Below, one piece after another: positions 1-7,008 of a DNA stretch of 16,075 bases; the stretch's first letter is position 1, and each line of letters begins with the position of its first letter. The stretch is from an uncultured Veillonellaceae bacterium (GTDB lineage: Bacteria; Bacillota; Negativicutes; Veillonellales; Megasphaeraceae). Below the pieces are notes generated by a model, which was not told the DNA's origin, searched no databases, and saw only the letters and a list, made by a program, of their open reading frames with translations. The DNA is taken from positions 1 to 16,075 of the forward strand of contig UREG01000034.1 of NCBI GenBank assembly GCA_900546795.1. Reading direction: 5' to 3'. A program made the translations under genes and the position numbers.

Positions 1-1166
1 GAGTAGTAATTCTTCGCAGTCTTTACATCATATCCTGCTTTTCTTGCTTCCGCCTCTGTCAGTCCTACGTGCGCTGCCTGCGGGTAAGTATAGGTAACAG
101 CGGGTACTAAATCATAGCGAGCCCATCGCCAGCATTTCGGCGGATTGTCTGAAAAGAGATTGTGTACTAAAATATCTGCCTCATAATTTGCTTTGTGCCT
201 AAATGGAGCCTGTCCATTAATATCGCCTAACGCCCAAATTCCTTCAACTGTTGTTTCCAAAAATTCATTCGTCCGTATCCAGCCTCTCGAATCCGTTTCG
301 ATATCCGTTTTTTCTAAATGCAAAAGATCACTGTTCGGCCGAATTCCGGAAGCCATGAGAATTTCTTCTCCCATCACTTCTGTTACAACACCCGTATCCC
401 GATCCGAAAAGCGTAAAACTTTTTGTCCATCCCGCAGAAAAACTTCTTCCGGTTCGGCATTTACCCGCACATCAATCCCTAGTGCCAGGATATCTTTTAG
501 TATTTGAGCCGAAATCTCTTCATCTTCTTTTGGCAAAAGACGTTTATTATGCTGAATCAAGGTTACTTTAGTACCGGCTGCCGCTAACGCATGGGCAAAT
601 TCAGTTCCAATCGGACCGCCGCCCATGATAATAAGACTTTCGTACGGAGTTTTCGGATACTTTTCTCCAAAAAAAGATTCAGAAGTAATATAGCCAACGT
701 CTTCCAGCCCTTTAATTGAATTTACTTTCGTTCGTCCTCCTACATTAAGAAATATCATCGGAGCCGTCATCTCTTCCGATTGTGTTCCATCAGCAAATTG
801 AACTTGGATCGTTCTCTTCCCGGTAAAATATCCGGTTCCTTGGTATACGTCTACGCCTTCCCGGCTTTCGTACATTTCTTTAATAGCCTGGCTTTCATCA
901 ATCTTTTTCCATAGCCGTTCGGATACCCGTGCCCAATTCATTTTAGCCGATCCCACTTCTACTCCTATGCGCTCCATCTTTTCTATCTCACGGATGTAAT
1001 CGGCCGCGGTTACCATCACCTTGGTAGGAATACAGCCCCGGGTCAAACACGTTCCGCCAAACTTTCCTTTTTCTATTTGCGCGCATTTTAATCCTTTGGC
1101 AAGAGCTCCCTCCAGTACCGTATTTCCTGCGCCCGTACCAATAACAATTACATCATATTGTTTCAC
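1..1166 (-). CDS. FAD-dependent pyridine nucleotide-disulfide oxidoreductase, mycothione reductase/dihydrolipoyl dehydrogenase-like (3' end missing)
   Basis: Class I flavoprotein disulfide reductase; 388 residues are visible and the frame runs off the left edge. The N-terminal FAD-binding motif is GTGAGN (residues 10-15), followed by the redox-active CxxxxC pair Cys40/Cys45 in GGTCLTRGCIPTK. The NAD(P)H-binding motif GGGPIG is at 182-187, and the second FAD motif ALGDING at about 312-318 is followed by HKANYEA. The GxGxxN motif and the H-x-AN-x-EA stretch resemble mycothione reductases more than classical dihydrolipoyl dehydrogenases. About 70 residues of the dimerisation domain, with the catalytic His-Glu pair, should lie outside the window. 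The start is a GTG at 1166-1164, chosen because GAGGTG lies 6 nt upstream and the motif spacing from it is normal. It follows the yitT terminator, so it is probably its own transcription unit. The true disulfide substrate is unknown; transhydrogenase or lipoamide-type activity is also possible. Confidence 0.85.
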   Translation of the reverse strand, partial: MKQYDVIVIGTGAGNTVLEGALAKGLKCAQIEKGKFGGTCLTRGCIPTKVMVTAADYIREIEKMERIGVEVGSAKMNWARVSERLWKKIDESQAIKEMYESREGVDVYQGTGYFTGKRTIQVQFADGTQSEEMTAPMIFLNVGGRTKVNSIKGLEDVGYITSESFFGEKYPKTPYESLIIMGGGPIGTEFAHALAAAGTKVTLIQHNKRLLPKEDEEISAQILKDILALGIDVRVNAEPEEVFLRDGQKVLRFSDRDTGVVTEVMGEEILMASGIRPNSDLLHLEKTDIETDSRGWIRTNEFLETTVEGIWALGDINGQAPFRHKANYEADILVHNLFSDNPPKCWRWARYDLVPAVTYTYPQAAHVGLTEAEARKAGYDVKTAKNYY

Positions 1167-1193
1167 TTCAATCACCTCTTTCTTGGTCCTTAT

Positions 1194-1244
1194 AAAAAGT
1201 ATAGCACATATATCTAGAATTTTCTATTTAGATATATGTGCTAT
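1194..1244 (-). terminator. Intrinsic terminator after yitT, with 16-bp perfect inverted repeat
   Basis: Arms 1201-1216 and 1229-1244 are perfect reverse complements of 16 bp separated by a 12-nt loop. On the minus strand the stem is followed by AC and then TTTTT (1198-1194), the arrangement of a Rho-independent terminator, starting 14 nt after the yitT stop. The stem is AT-rich apart from its base. The plus-strand side has no T run, so it should work only for minus-strand transcripts. It marks the end of the long gene cluster. Confidence 0.75.
1198..1226 (-). promoter_or_regulatory. Candidate promoter of the flavoprotein reductase gene
   Basis: Reading the minus strand, TGCTATACT (1206-1198) looks like an extended -10 element. 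TAGAAA (1226-1221) is a 4-of-6 match to the -35 consensus at 17-nt spacing. Transcription would begin near 1191, leaving about 25 nt before the GTG start. The elements overlap the yitT terminator palindrome, so the match could be coincidental; this is inference from consensus only. Confidence 0.35.
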
Positions 1245-1258
1245 TGCTAAAAATTTAT

Positions 1259-2107
1259 TTAATGAATTGATTTTTTACCAAATGTGCCGCCTAAAGCCTC
1301 TTTTACATCTATAATTGAAATAAATGCATTCGGGTCTACCGTGTGAACGACACCTTTCAGTTTCGTAATTTCCAATCGGGATACTACGCAATATAAAATT
1401 TTCTTTTGCTCTTTCAAGTAGGCACCTTCGCCATACAAAAAAGTGACGCTTCGTCCGAGGCGGTACAATATCGCATCGCCTACTTCATCATATTTGTTGG
1501 TAATGACAATGATGCCCTTCGATTCGTCCAAGCCGGTCGTAACGACGTCAATCATTTTGTAAGCGATAAAATATGCTACCAGAGAATACATCGCGCTGTT
1601 CCAGGAAAAAACAAAGCCAGAAGCTCCCAAAATAAAGAAGTTCAGAAACATAATGATTTCCCCAACCGAAAAGCTGCTTTTTTTATCACCCATGATCGCT
1701 ACGATTTCTGTTCCGTCCAGAGAACCGCCGTAACGGATAATAAGTCCTACGCCGATCCCTAAGATAATTCCGCCAAAAATCGTGGATAAAAAGGTATCGT
1801 TGGTTACCGGCGAATAGCCATGAAGGAAAGAACTCCATATTGCAAGACAAATAACCGAAAATAAAGAAGCAATAGTAAATGATTTACCAATATGTTTGTA
1901 TCCTAAATAGAAAAAAGGTAAGTTTAATACTACGATCCAAATACTAAAAGGAACAGCGGTTATCTCCTGCGCCATTAAAGCAATACCGACAACGCCGCCG
2001 TCGATAATACCGTTTGGAATAAGAAACATTTCTAATCCCAGCGTATAAATCAATGCTCCTACAATCAAAAGGATATAATCTCTCGTATAGCTAAATATAT
2101 TTTTCAT
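1259..2107 (-). CDS. YitT family (DUF161/DUF2179) integral membrane protein
   Basis: A 282-residue protein of the YitT family, widespread in Firmicutes and without an established transport or signalling role. Hydrophobic segments lie at about 10-30, 35-48, 53-70, 77-95, 108-125, and 150-185, giving five or six membrane helices. The family motif GGSLDGTEI is at 127-135. The C-terminal soluble DUF2179 domain (about 222-276) carries the characteristic GEGAY near 226-230. Length is normal for the family. The ATG start at 2107 has only a weak AGG upstream (AGTAGGCGCAG). It is the last gene of the co-directional run, 41 nt after cvfB, and is followed by a strong terminator. Family assignment is firm; molecular function is not known and nothing in the context settles it. 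Confidence 0.9.
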   Translation of the reverse strand: MKNIFSYTRDYILLIVGALIYTLGLEMFLIPNGIIDGGVVGIALMAQEITAVPFSIWIVVLNLPFFYLGYKHIGKSFTIASLFSVICLAIWSSFLHGYSPVTNDTFLSTIFGGIILGIGVGLIIRYGGSLDGTEIVAIMGDKKSSFSVGEIIMFLNFFILGASGFVFSWNSAMYSLVAYFIAYKMIDVVTTGLDESKGIIVITNKYDEVGDAILYRLGRSVTFLYGEGAYLKEQKKILYCVVSRLEITKLKGVVHTVDPNAFISIIDVKEALGGTFGKKSIH

Positions 2108-2148
2108 CTGCGCCTACTTTCTTTTGTTCATTTTTTTATTTTGTTTAA

Positions 2149-3030
2149 TTACACTGAATCTTTTGAAGACGTATTGTCTATCAAATAAGTCCAGCCATCT
2201 TCCTGCTTGATCTTATTTTCTTTCATTAAATGTCCCATGGCACGTTTAAACGCCGCTTTACTCATGGAAAACTTTTCTCGAATTACTTCTGGAGCCGTCG
2301 CGTCGCTATATGGCATTTTCCCATTTCTGTTTTCTAAAAATGCCAATATCTCTTCGCTATCGCCGCTGATCGCCTGCTCTTTCACCGGCCTGAGCGTAAT
2401 ATTGATACGGCCGTCTTCTCGAATAAATGTGATGCGCCCTTTGATCATTTCTCCGATCATTACTTTCCGGTTCATTTCACTGCGATGCAAAAATGCGATC
2501 CACCGTTCTTTGGTAATTAAATAAGCTCCGTCACCGGTCATATTATAAATAGCGCCTTCTATCCAATCGCCTACTTTTGCCCCTTCTGCCGGCTTGGATG
2601 CCCGCCGGATTTCATCATCAACTTCCATCGTGACAGCGAGCCGGCCTGATTTATCTTCATAAAGCTTAACCCATACCTTTTCTCCTACTTGAGGTTTTCC
2701 CCGCATTCCTGCATAAGGCATAAAAATCCCTCGTTCTGTTCCCAGGTCGACAAAAGCGCCAAATCGCGTTACATTTACTACCGTCGCATACCCAATCTGG
2801 CCAGGCTTAATTTTCGGAAGCCGCATACTGGCTGTCAGCCGGCCTTTTACGTCATGGTACAGAAAAACGGTTACTTCCTGCCCCACCGCAACCTCGTCTG
2901 TCTGCTGTTCTTTATGAAGCAAGATATCGTCGCTGGTATTTCCTGTACCGGCATCTAAAAAAGCACCAAATTCGCTGACGCGAACCGCTTTTAATGTGAC
3001 GATACTATTTTCCTGCAATCGTTTTTCCAT
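2149..3030 (-). CDS. cvfB: CvfB/YitL-type S1 RNA-binding protein
   Basis: A 293-residue protein matching the CvfB family, whose Staphylococcus aureus member binds RNA and affects virulence factor expression. Three S1-like segments can be seen: about 5-70, 74-138 (with TRFGAFVDLG, typical of S1 folds) and a weaker one at about 152-214. A C-terminal winged-helix domain follows at about 225-287. This order and length match the family. The ATG is preceded by AAAGGAG 7 nt upstream, lying inside the last codons of rsfS, and only one base separates the rsfS stop from this start, which suggests translational coupling. Likely role is binding RNA in the cytoplasm; the targets in this organism cannot be deduced. 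Confidence 0.88.
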   Translation of the reverse strand: MEKRLQENSIVTLKAVRVSEFGAFLDAGTGNTSDDILLHKEQQTDEVAVGQEVTVFLYHDVKGRLTASMRLPKIKPGQIGYATVVNVTRFGAFVDLGTERGIFMPYAGMRGKPQVGEKVWVKLYEDKSGRLAVTMEVDDEIRRASKPAEGAKVGDWIEGAIYNMTGDGAYLITKERWIAFLHRSEMNRKVMIGEMIKGRITFIREDGRINITLRPVKEQAISGDSEEILAFLENRNGKMPYSDATAPEVIREKFSMSKAAFKRAMGHLMKENKIKQEDGWTYLIDNTSSKDSV

Positions 3031-3031
3031 T

Positions 3032-3376
3032 TTATTCTCCTTTAAAGGTGATCCGATCTACGTCGGACCAAAGGCTTTCCAAGTCATAGAAAGCCCGTTC
3101 TTCATGAGTAAATACATGAACGATAATTTCACCGAAATCCAGCAGTATCCATTTCCCGTCCTTATATCCTTCGGTATGATACCGCTTATATCCCGCTTCT
3201 TCCATTTTTTCTTCCACATTATCGGCAATGCTCTGCGCTTGTTTAGCAGAGTTTGCACTGCAAATCATAAAGTAATCAGCCATAAAAGAAGTGTTTTCCA
3301 TATTGAGTACCTGGATATACATTCCTTTTTTATCATAGGCTGCCTGTCCGGCTATCTGATAGCTTTTTTTTGTCAT
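3032..3376 (-). CDS. rsfS: Ribosomal silencing factor RsfS (YbeB/Iojap family)
   Basis: At 114 residues this is the normal size for RsfS, which binds protein uL14 of the large ribosomal subunit and blocks subunit joining under nutrient limitation. The conserved core GKWILLDFGEIIVHVFTHEE (74-93) followed by RAFYDLESLW is diagnostic. The start ATG has AAGGAG about 7 nt upstream. It lies 12 nt after the LCP gene and 1 nt before cvfB. Linkage of rsfS with nadD, yqeK and an LCP gene is common in Firmicutes and supports the call. Confidence 0.96.
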   Translation of the reverse strand: MTKKSYQIAGQAAYDKKGMYIQVLNMENTSFMADYFMICSANSAKQAQSIADNVEEKMEEAGYKRYHTEGYKDGKWILLDFGEIIVHVFTHEERAFYDLESLWSDVDRITFKGE

Positions 3377-3388
3377 AATCTTCTCCTT

Positions 3389-4408
3389 CTAATTTGTTTT
3401 TATCATACTAATTTCTGGCTGAGTTGGTTCCATAGAAACTCCGATAATTTTCTGTGCCTCCGTCGGATCGATATCCCAATACGATACCGCGCCTTCTTTT
3501 TCCAAATCTCCTGGAACGATATAGAACCGCAGTTGTTCCGGCGGTATATCTTTTAAATCATATAGCAAGCTTACTGCGTCTCCCCGGCTGATATTGGTTT
3601 CTAAATAGTTCCATGTGCGGAAAATTCGATACATATTAACAATAAACAAGTTGTTTTTGTAATCTTCTTCCCACAATTTAATAAATCGCTGCTGCCGCTG
3701 TACACGGGAAAGGCTTCCGTCTTCATCTAAATATCGTACATATCCCCAAGACTGTTCCGGCGTAAGCGTTTGATAGCCCTGCCGAAAATCAATATCCGTT
3801 TCTCCCTGCTCATTATTATGCTTCATGTCGCTTTCCACATACATCTGGATATTGCCTGTCCGCTCCATTATCGAATGGAAGGCTTCCGGACTCATCACAA
3901 TGTAATACGGAATTTTTACATGAAAAATATCTTCTACAATAGATTTTGTCAGACTTGCGCCGCCTTCTACATAAAAATCGGATAACCGCCGAAACGTCTT
4001 GCCATCCCGGTCCATAATTTTAGTATTATCCGGCAGCGAAATGAAATCGACCGTTTGCTTCATCGTATTTACCGATAAAAGCATGATCATATTGGTTTGT
4101 TTATTTTCGGTTCCATCCGTACCTAACAGTAATATATACAGGGGAATTTCTGCACTATCCTGCTGAAGCGGGATAGTTTTTGTACTATCATATACAACCG
4201 CTGTATTTGTCCGTTCCGCTGCATTGGCAGAATAAGCAGTAGACAGCAGCATGGAGATTCCTTCGTAGATGCCCCATAGTAAAAACGCTAAGACAATAAC
4301 TAGCGCAAAAACTCGTCCCCATAGAATCCGCCTGCGTTTTTTCTTTCTAGGCGGCTTCTTTCCCATAGCCGGCAAGCGATTATCCTGCATTGGTGTTTGC
4401 CTCTCCAT
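3389..4408 (-). CDS. LytR-CpsA-Psr (LCP) family protein, divergent active site
   Basis: A 339-residue membrane-anchored protein. A very basic cytoplasmic tail (17-27, with RKKKRRR) precedes one transmembrane segment (about 29-50), and an extracytoplasmic LCP domain runs from about 90 to 245. LCP proteins move undecaprenyl-linked glycopolymers onto peptidoglycan. Recognisable family landmarks are LLLGTD (93-98), SLP (124-126), and YVR...SRVQRQQRF (223-242). The usual Arg-x-Asp after the first strand reads KQTN here (103-106), and the usual PRDT reads PDNT (126-129), so several phosphate-contacting residues are absent. Downstream arginines 225, 235 and 238 remain. The yqeK stop and this ATG overlap as TAATG. 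A second ATG (codon 7, at 4390) has GGAGAGG about 9 nt upstream and may be the real start. The enzymatic role is uncertain. Confidence 0.85.
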   Translation of the reverse strand: MERQTPMQDNRLPAMGKKPPRKKKRRRILWGRVFALVIVLAFLLWGIYEGISMLLSTAYSANAAERTNTAVVYDSTKTIPLQQDSAEIPLYILLLGTDGTENKQTNMIMLLSVNTMKQTVDFISLPDNTKIMDRDGKTFRRLSDFYVEGGASLTKSIVEDIFHVKIPYYIVMSPEAFHSIMERTGNIQMYVESDMKHNNEQGETDIDFRQGYQTLTPEQSWGYVRYLDEDGSLSRVQRQQRFIKLWEEDYKNNLFIVNMYRIFRTWNYLETNISRGDAVSLLYDLKDIPPEQLRFYIVPGDLEKEGAVSYWDIDPTEAQKIIGVSMEPTQPEISMIKTN

Positions 4409-5007
4409 TACCTTTTACACTCTTCTTTCATTTCTTTTGCCAAACTGTTTCGCGCAGTTATTGTACCGCTGTAAATAGATACTCCCTGATCCAATAAATG
4501 CCGAATTGTTTGATCAAATCCGTATAGGGTGCCTTCATTTAATCCCAGCTGCGCCTTTTGCCGGATAGCTTCCACGCCGGGGAAATCCCGATTCTCTTCA
4601 ATATAATCCGCGAGGAATATTATTTTTTCTAATACGGTCATATTTCTTTTCCCAACGGTATGATATGCCACTGCTGACAAAATTTCCGCATCATCAATAT
4701 GATAGCGTATACGTCCGATCCCGGCAGCAGCAAAACCATGAAGCAAATTTCGGCTGTTCCATATTTCTTCTGGTATTTCCAGAAAAACAGCGGAGGCCCA
4801 GTTTCTCATTTCTTTTAGCGACAATTCTTTTGCTGCATCATGCAGCAGTCCAGCCAATTCAGCCTTTTGGCGGGATATATTTTCTTTCTCCGCTAATTCT
4901 GCAGCTGCTTTCGCTACGCCCAGCACATGGAGATACCGTTTAGGGGACAGCGTCTCTTTTATATCTCTTTTCAGCCGTTCTGACAATATCTGTTTACTTT
5001 CTTTCAT
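4408..5007 (-). CDS. yqeK: YqeK family HD-domain hydrolase (probable Ap4A hydrolase)
   Basis: A 199-residue HD-domain phosphohydrolase. Bacillus and related YqeK enzymes cleave diadenosine tetraphosphate symmetrically to ADP. Predicted metal ligands are visible: His27, the pair His56-Asp57 in GLLHDAAKEL, His90, His116 in AYHTVGK, and Asp134 in LADYIE. The ATG at 5007 was chosen over the in-frame ATG at 5022 because GGAG (5020-5017) lies 9 nt upstream of it while the longer version has no ribosome-binding site. The gene overlaps the end of nadD by 14 nt, and its stop overlaps the LCP start. Immediate nadD-yqeK linkage is common in Firmicutes and supports the identification. Confidence 0.93.
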   Translation of the reverse strand: MKESKQILSERLKRDIKETLSPKRYLHVLGVAKAAAELAEKENISRQKAELAGLLHDAAKELSLKEMRNWASAVFLEIPEEIWNSRNLLHGFAAAGIGRIRYHIDDAEILSAVAYHTVGKRNMTVLEKIIFLADYIEENRDFPGVEAIRQKAQLGLNEGTLYGFDQTIRHLLDQGVSIYSGTITARNSLAKEMKEECKR

Positions 5008-5617
5008 TTTTATACACTCCATGAATTTTTATATATTGCAGAACTGCATCAGGTAAAAGGTAGCGGACATTACGTCCTTCTCTCAACCGTTTTCTCAGCT
5101 CCGTCGAGGATATTTCCAGTTTAGGAACACGAAGCCGATGTATTCGTTGTCCTAAATCGCCGAAATACGCAATGATATCATCAATATCATCGGATCCATC
5201 GGGACGGGTTGCGCCGATAAACTCACATAGCCCCAATAGTTCTTCATGGTGGTTCCAATTTGGCAAATCCCGAATGGTATCCGTCCCAGCGATAAAATAT
5301 AACTCTGCATTTGAACCATATTGGCACCGCAGTTCTTTCAATGTATCTATAGTGAAAGAAGGGCCGGGCCGTTTCATTTCTATATCTGAAATACAAAAGC
5401 AAGGATTCCCTGCGATGGCCAGTTTTACCATATTATATCGGTGGATTGCTTCTTTTGCGCTCCGCTGTTTATGCGGCGGTATACGAGCAGGAATAAATAA
5501 AACATATTCCAAGGCAAATCGCTCCCGCACTTCTTCTGCGATAATCAAATGTCCAATATGGATCGGGTCAAACGTCCCGCCCATAATACCGATACGCTGC
5601 GCCTTTTTAGATTCCAT
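4994..5617 (-). CDS. nadD: Nicotinate-nucleotide adenylyltransferase
   Basis: NadD joins nicotinate mononucleotide and ATP to make deamido-NAD in the cytoplasm. The protein is 207 residues, normal size. The nucleotidyltransferase signature GGTFDPIHIGH (13-23), PPHK at 47-50, PSFTIDTL at 86-93, and the ISSTELR motif (169-175) are all present. The open frame extends upstream to a TTG at 5644, but that start has no Shine-Dalgarno sequence. The ATG at 5617 has GGAAGG about 12 nt upstream, and its product begins just before the Rossmann-fold strand. This start overlaps the end of the small membrane protein gene by 11 nt, suggesting coupled translation. Its 3' end overlaps yqeK by 14 nt. Confidence 0.95.
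   Translation of the reverse strand: MESKKAQRIGIMGGTFDPIHIGHLIIAEEVRERFALEYVLFIPARIPPHKQRSAKEAIHRYNMVKLAIAGNPCFCISDIEMKRPGPSFTIDTLKELRCQYGSNAELYFIAGTDTIRDLPNWNHHEELLGLCEFIGATRPDGSDDIDDIIAYFGDLGQRIHRLRVPKLEISSTELRKRLREGRNVRYLLPDAVLQYIKIHGVYKNERK
5017..5020 (-). promoter_or_regulatory. Ribosome-binding site deciding the yqeK start
   Basis: GGAG on the minus strand sits 9 nt before the ATG at 5007 and lies inside the last codons of nadD. The alternative ATG at 5022 includes the first G of this site, so it cannot use it. Confidence 0.75.
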
Positions 5618-5768
5618 AGTAGTCCAGCACCTTCCATAGCACAAACGTCGCTATTACCCACAATAATAAGGCCAGGCCATAGCGGCTGTATTCATATCGC
5701 CCTTTTGGAGACAATACATATGCATAAAAACAACGAAGAAAGCTCCATGCTCTAGCGAGTCTGCCCAT
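5607..5768 (-). CDS. Small single-pass membrane protein, 53 residues (unrecognised)
   Basis: A short open frame fills the space between proA and nadD that would otherwise be empty. It starts at ATG 5768 inside the last codons of proA (17-nt overlap) and ends at TAA 5609-5607, overlapping the nadD start by 11 nt. AAGG (5781-5778) lies 9 nt before the ATG. Residues 1-30 are basic and aromatic (MGRLARAWSFLRCFYAYVLS, then PKGRYEYSRY), followed by one clear hydrophobic segment GLALLLWVIATFVLWKV (31-47) and a short tail ending in DYYGI. The positive charge before the segment predicts an N-terminus inside the cell. I do not recognise a family. The neat overlaps on both sides, the ribosome-binding site and the membrane segment argue that it is a real gene and not a chance frame, but protein-level evidence is lacking. 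Confidence 0.68.
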   Translation of the reverse strand: MGRLARAWSFLRCFYAYVLSPKGRYEYSRYGLALLLWVIATFVLWKVLDYYGI

Positions 5769-6996
5769 TCCCATAAACCTTGTATTTATAGCTTACCAGC
5801 GCTTCCAACCCCATCGGCCCTCTCGCATGCATCTTCTGTGTACTGATGCCAATTTCTGCACCAAATCCAAATTCAAAGCCATCAGTAAACCGCGTAGAGG
5901 CGTTCACATATACGGCAGCTGCGTCAATGCTATTGAGGAATCGTTCCTGCAGGGCTGTATTTTCAGTAACAATGCATTCCGAATGTTTTGTGCTGTATCG
6001 GTTAATGTGTTCTATTGCCTGATCTGCGGAATCGACGACCCGGATAGATAGAATAAGATCGTTGTATTCCGTTTCCCAATCTTTTTCGCTGGCTTTTTTT
6101 ACATCCGCATACCGGGAATACACATTTTCATCGCCCCGGATTTCCACACCTTTTTCCTGAAGCACCGGAATGAGAGTATCTAAAAATTCAGCATACACTT
6201 CTTTATGCACAAGCAGAGTCTCCATGGCATTGCATACCGATGGTCTCGATACTTTGGCATTTACAGCAATCTCTGCCGCCTTTTTCAAATCTGCATCTTT
6301 ATCCACATAGGTATGGCAGATGCCGCTGCCAGTTTCTATTACGGGCACCGTACTATTTTGAACCACAAAGGATATCAGCCCGGCTCCACCGCGGGGAATA
6401 ATGACATCAATAAGATCTCTGGTTTTAAGCATTTCCGCAACGAGTTCCCTATCCGTATTTTCGATCAGTTCTGTACCATGCGGATCTAAGCCCGCCTTTT
6501 CCAATCCTTCTTTTAAAATATTCATCAATATCGTATTGGAATGTATGGCCTCACTGCCGCCTCGGAGCACACAGGCATTTCCTGATTTGATGCAAAGGAC
6601 GGCCGCATCGATCGTAACATTAGGTCTTGCCTCATAAATAATGCCGATTACTCCAAACGGTACGGTTACTTTTTGGATCCGCAGTCCATTTTCCAGCACT
6701 CGTTCCATTAAAATAGTTTTATCCGGATCTTTTAGTGCCATGACTTGCCGTACGCCTTCTGCCATGCCAGAAATTCGTTCCGGTGTAAGGCGAAGGCGAT
6801 CCAGCATAGAATCTGTCAAGCCTTTTTCTTTCCCATTAGCCAAATCCATTTCATTTTCCGCAATGATTGCTGCCGTTTTTTCTTCCAAAAGTGAAGCGAT
6901 ATATCCTAACGCTTCATTTTTTTGTTCAGTCTTGGCAAGTCCTAATGTAAATGCCGCTTTTTTAGCAGCACTGCTTTTTTCCCGTACTTCATTCAT
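5752..6996 (-). CDS. proA: Gamma-glutamyl phosphate reductase
   Basis: ProA reduces gamma-glutamyl phosphate with NADPH to glutamate semialdehyde, the second step of proline synthesis. The 414-residue protein belongs to the aldehyde dehydrogenase superfamily and is the usual length. Visible landmarks are EARPNVTIDAA (122-132), IPRGGAGLI (200-208), the catalytic Cys255 in SRPSVCNAMET, and the C-terminal GAEIGISTQKMHARGPMG (379-396). The ATG at 6996 has a GGGGGGAG Shine-Dalgarno sequence 5 nt upstream, one base beyond the proB stop. proB and proA are 12 nt apart and clearly co-transcribed. Its last codons carry the start and ribosome-binding site of the 53-residue membrane protein. Confidence 0.97.
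   Translation of the reverse strand: MNEVREKSSAAKKAAFTLGLAKTEQKNEALGYIASLLEEKTAAIIAENEMDLANGKEKGLTDSMLDRLRLTPERISGMAEGVRQVMALKDPDKTILMERVLENGLRIQKVTVPFGVIGIIYEARPNVTIDAAVLCIKSGNACVLRGGSEAIHSNTILMNILKEGLEKAGLDPHGTELIENTDRELVAEMLKTRDLIDVIIPRGGAGLISFVVQNSTVPVIETGSGICHTYVDKDADLKKAAEIAVNAKVSRPSVCNAMETLLVHKEVYAEFLDTLIPVLQEKGVEIRGDENVYSRYADVKKASEKDWETEYNDLILSIRVVDSADQAIEHINRYSTKHSECIVTENTALQERFLNSIDAAAVYVNASTRFTDGFEFGFGAEIGISTQKMHARGPMGLEALVSYKYKVYGNGQTR
5778..5781 (-). promoter_or_regulatory. Ribosome-binding site of the 53-residue membrane protein
   Basis: AAGG on the minus strand, within proA codons near its end, is 9 nt before the ATG at 5768. It is a moderate match to the Shine-Dalgarno consensus at ordinary spacing and supports translation of the small gene. 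Confidence 0.6.
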
Positions 6997-7008
6997 CTTG
7001 ACTCCCCC

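Noticed and set aside
2108..2148. Possible promoter or terminator in the AT-rich cvfB-yitT gap
   Set aside because: The 41 nt contain A-rich runs but no stem and no convincing -35/-10 pair.
5618..5644. TTG start for nadD at 5644
   Set aside because: No Shine-Dalgarno sequence precedes it, and the extra nine residues (MCYGRCWTT) are not NadD-like; they are the small membrane protein gene read in another frame.
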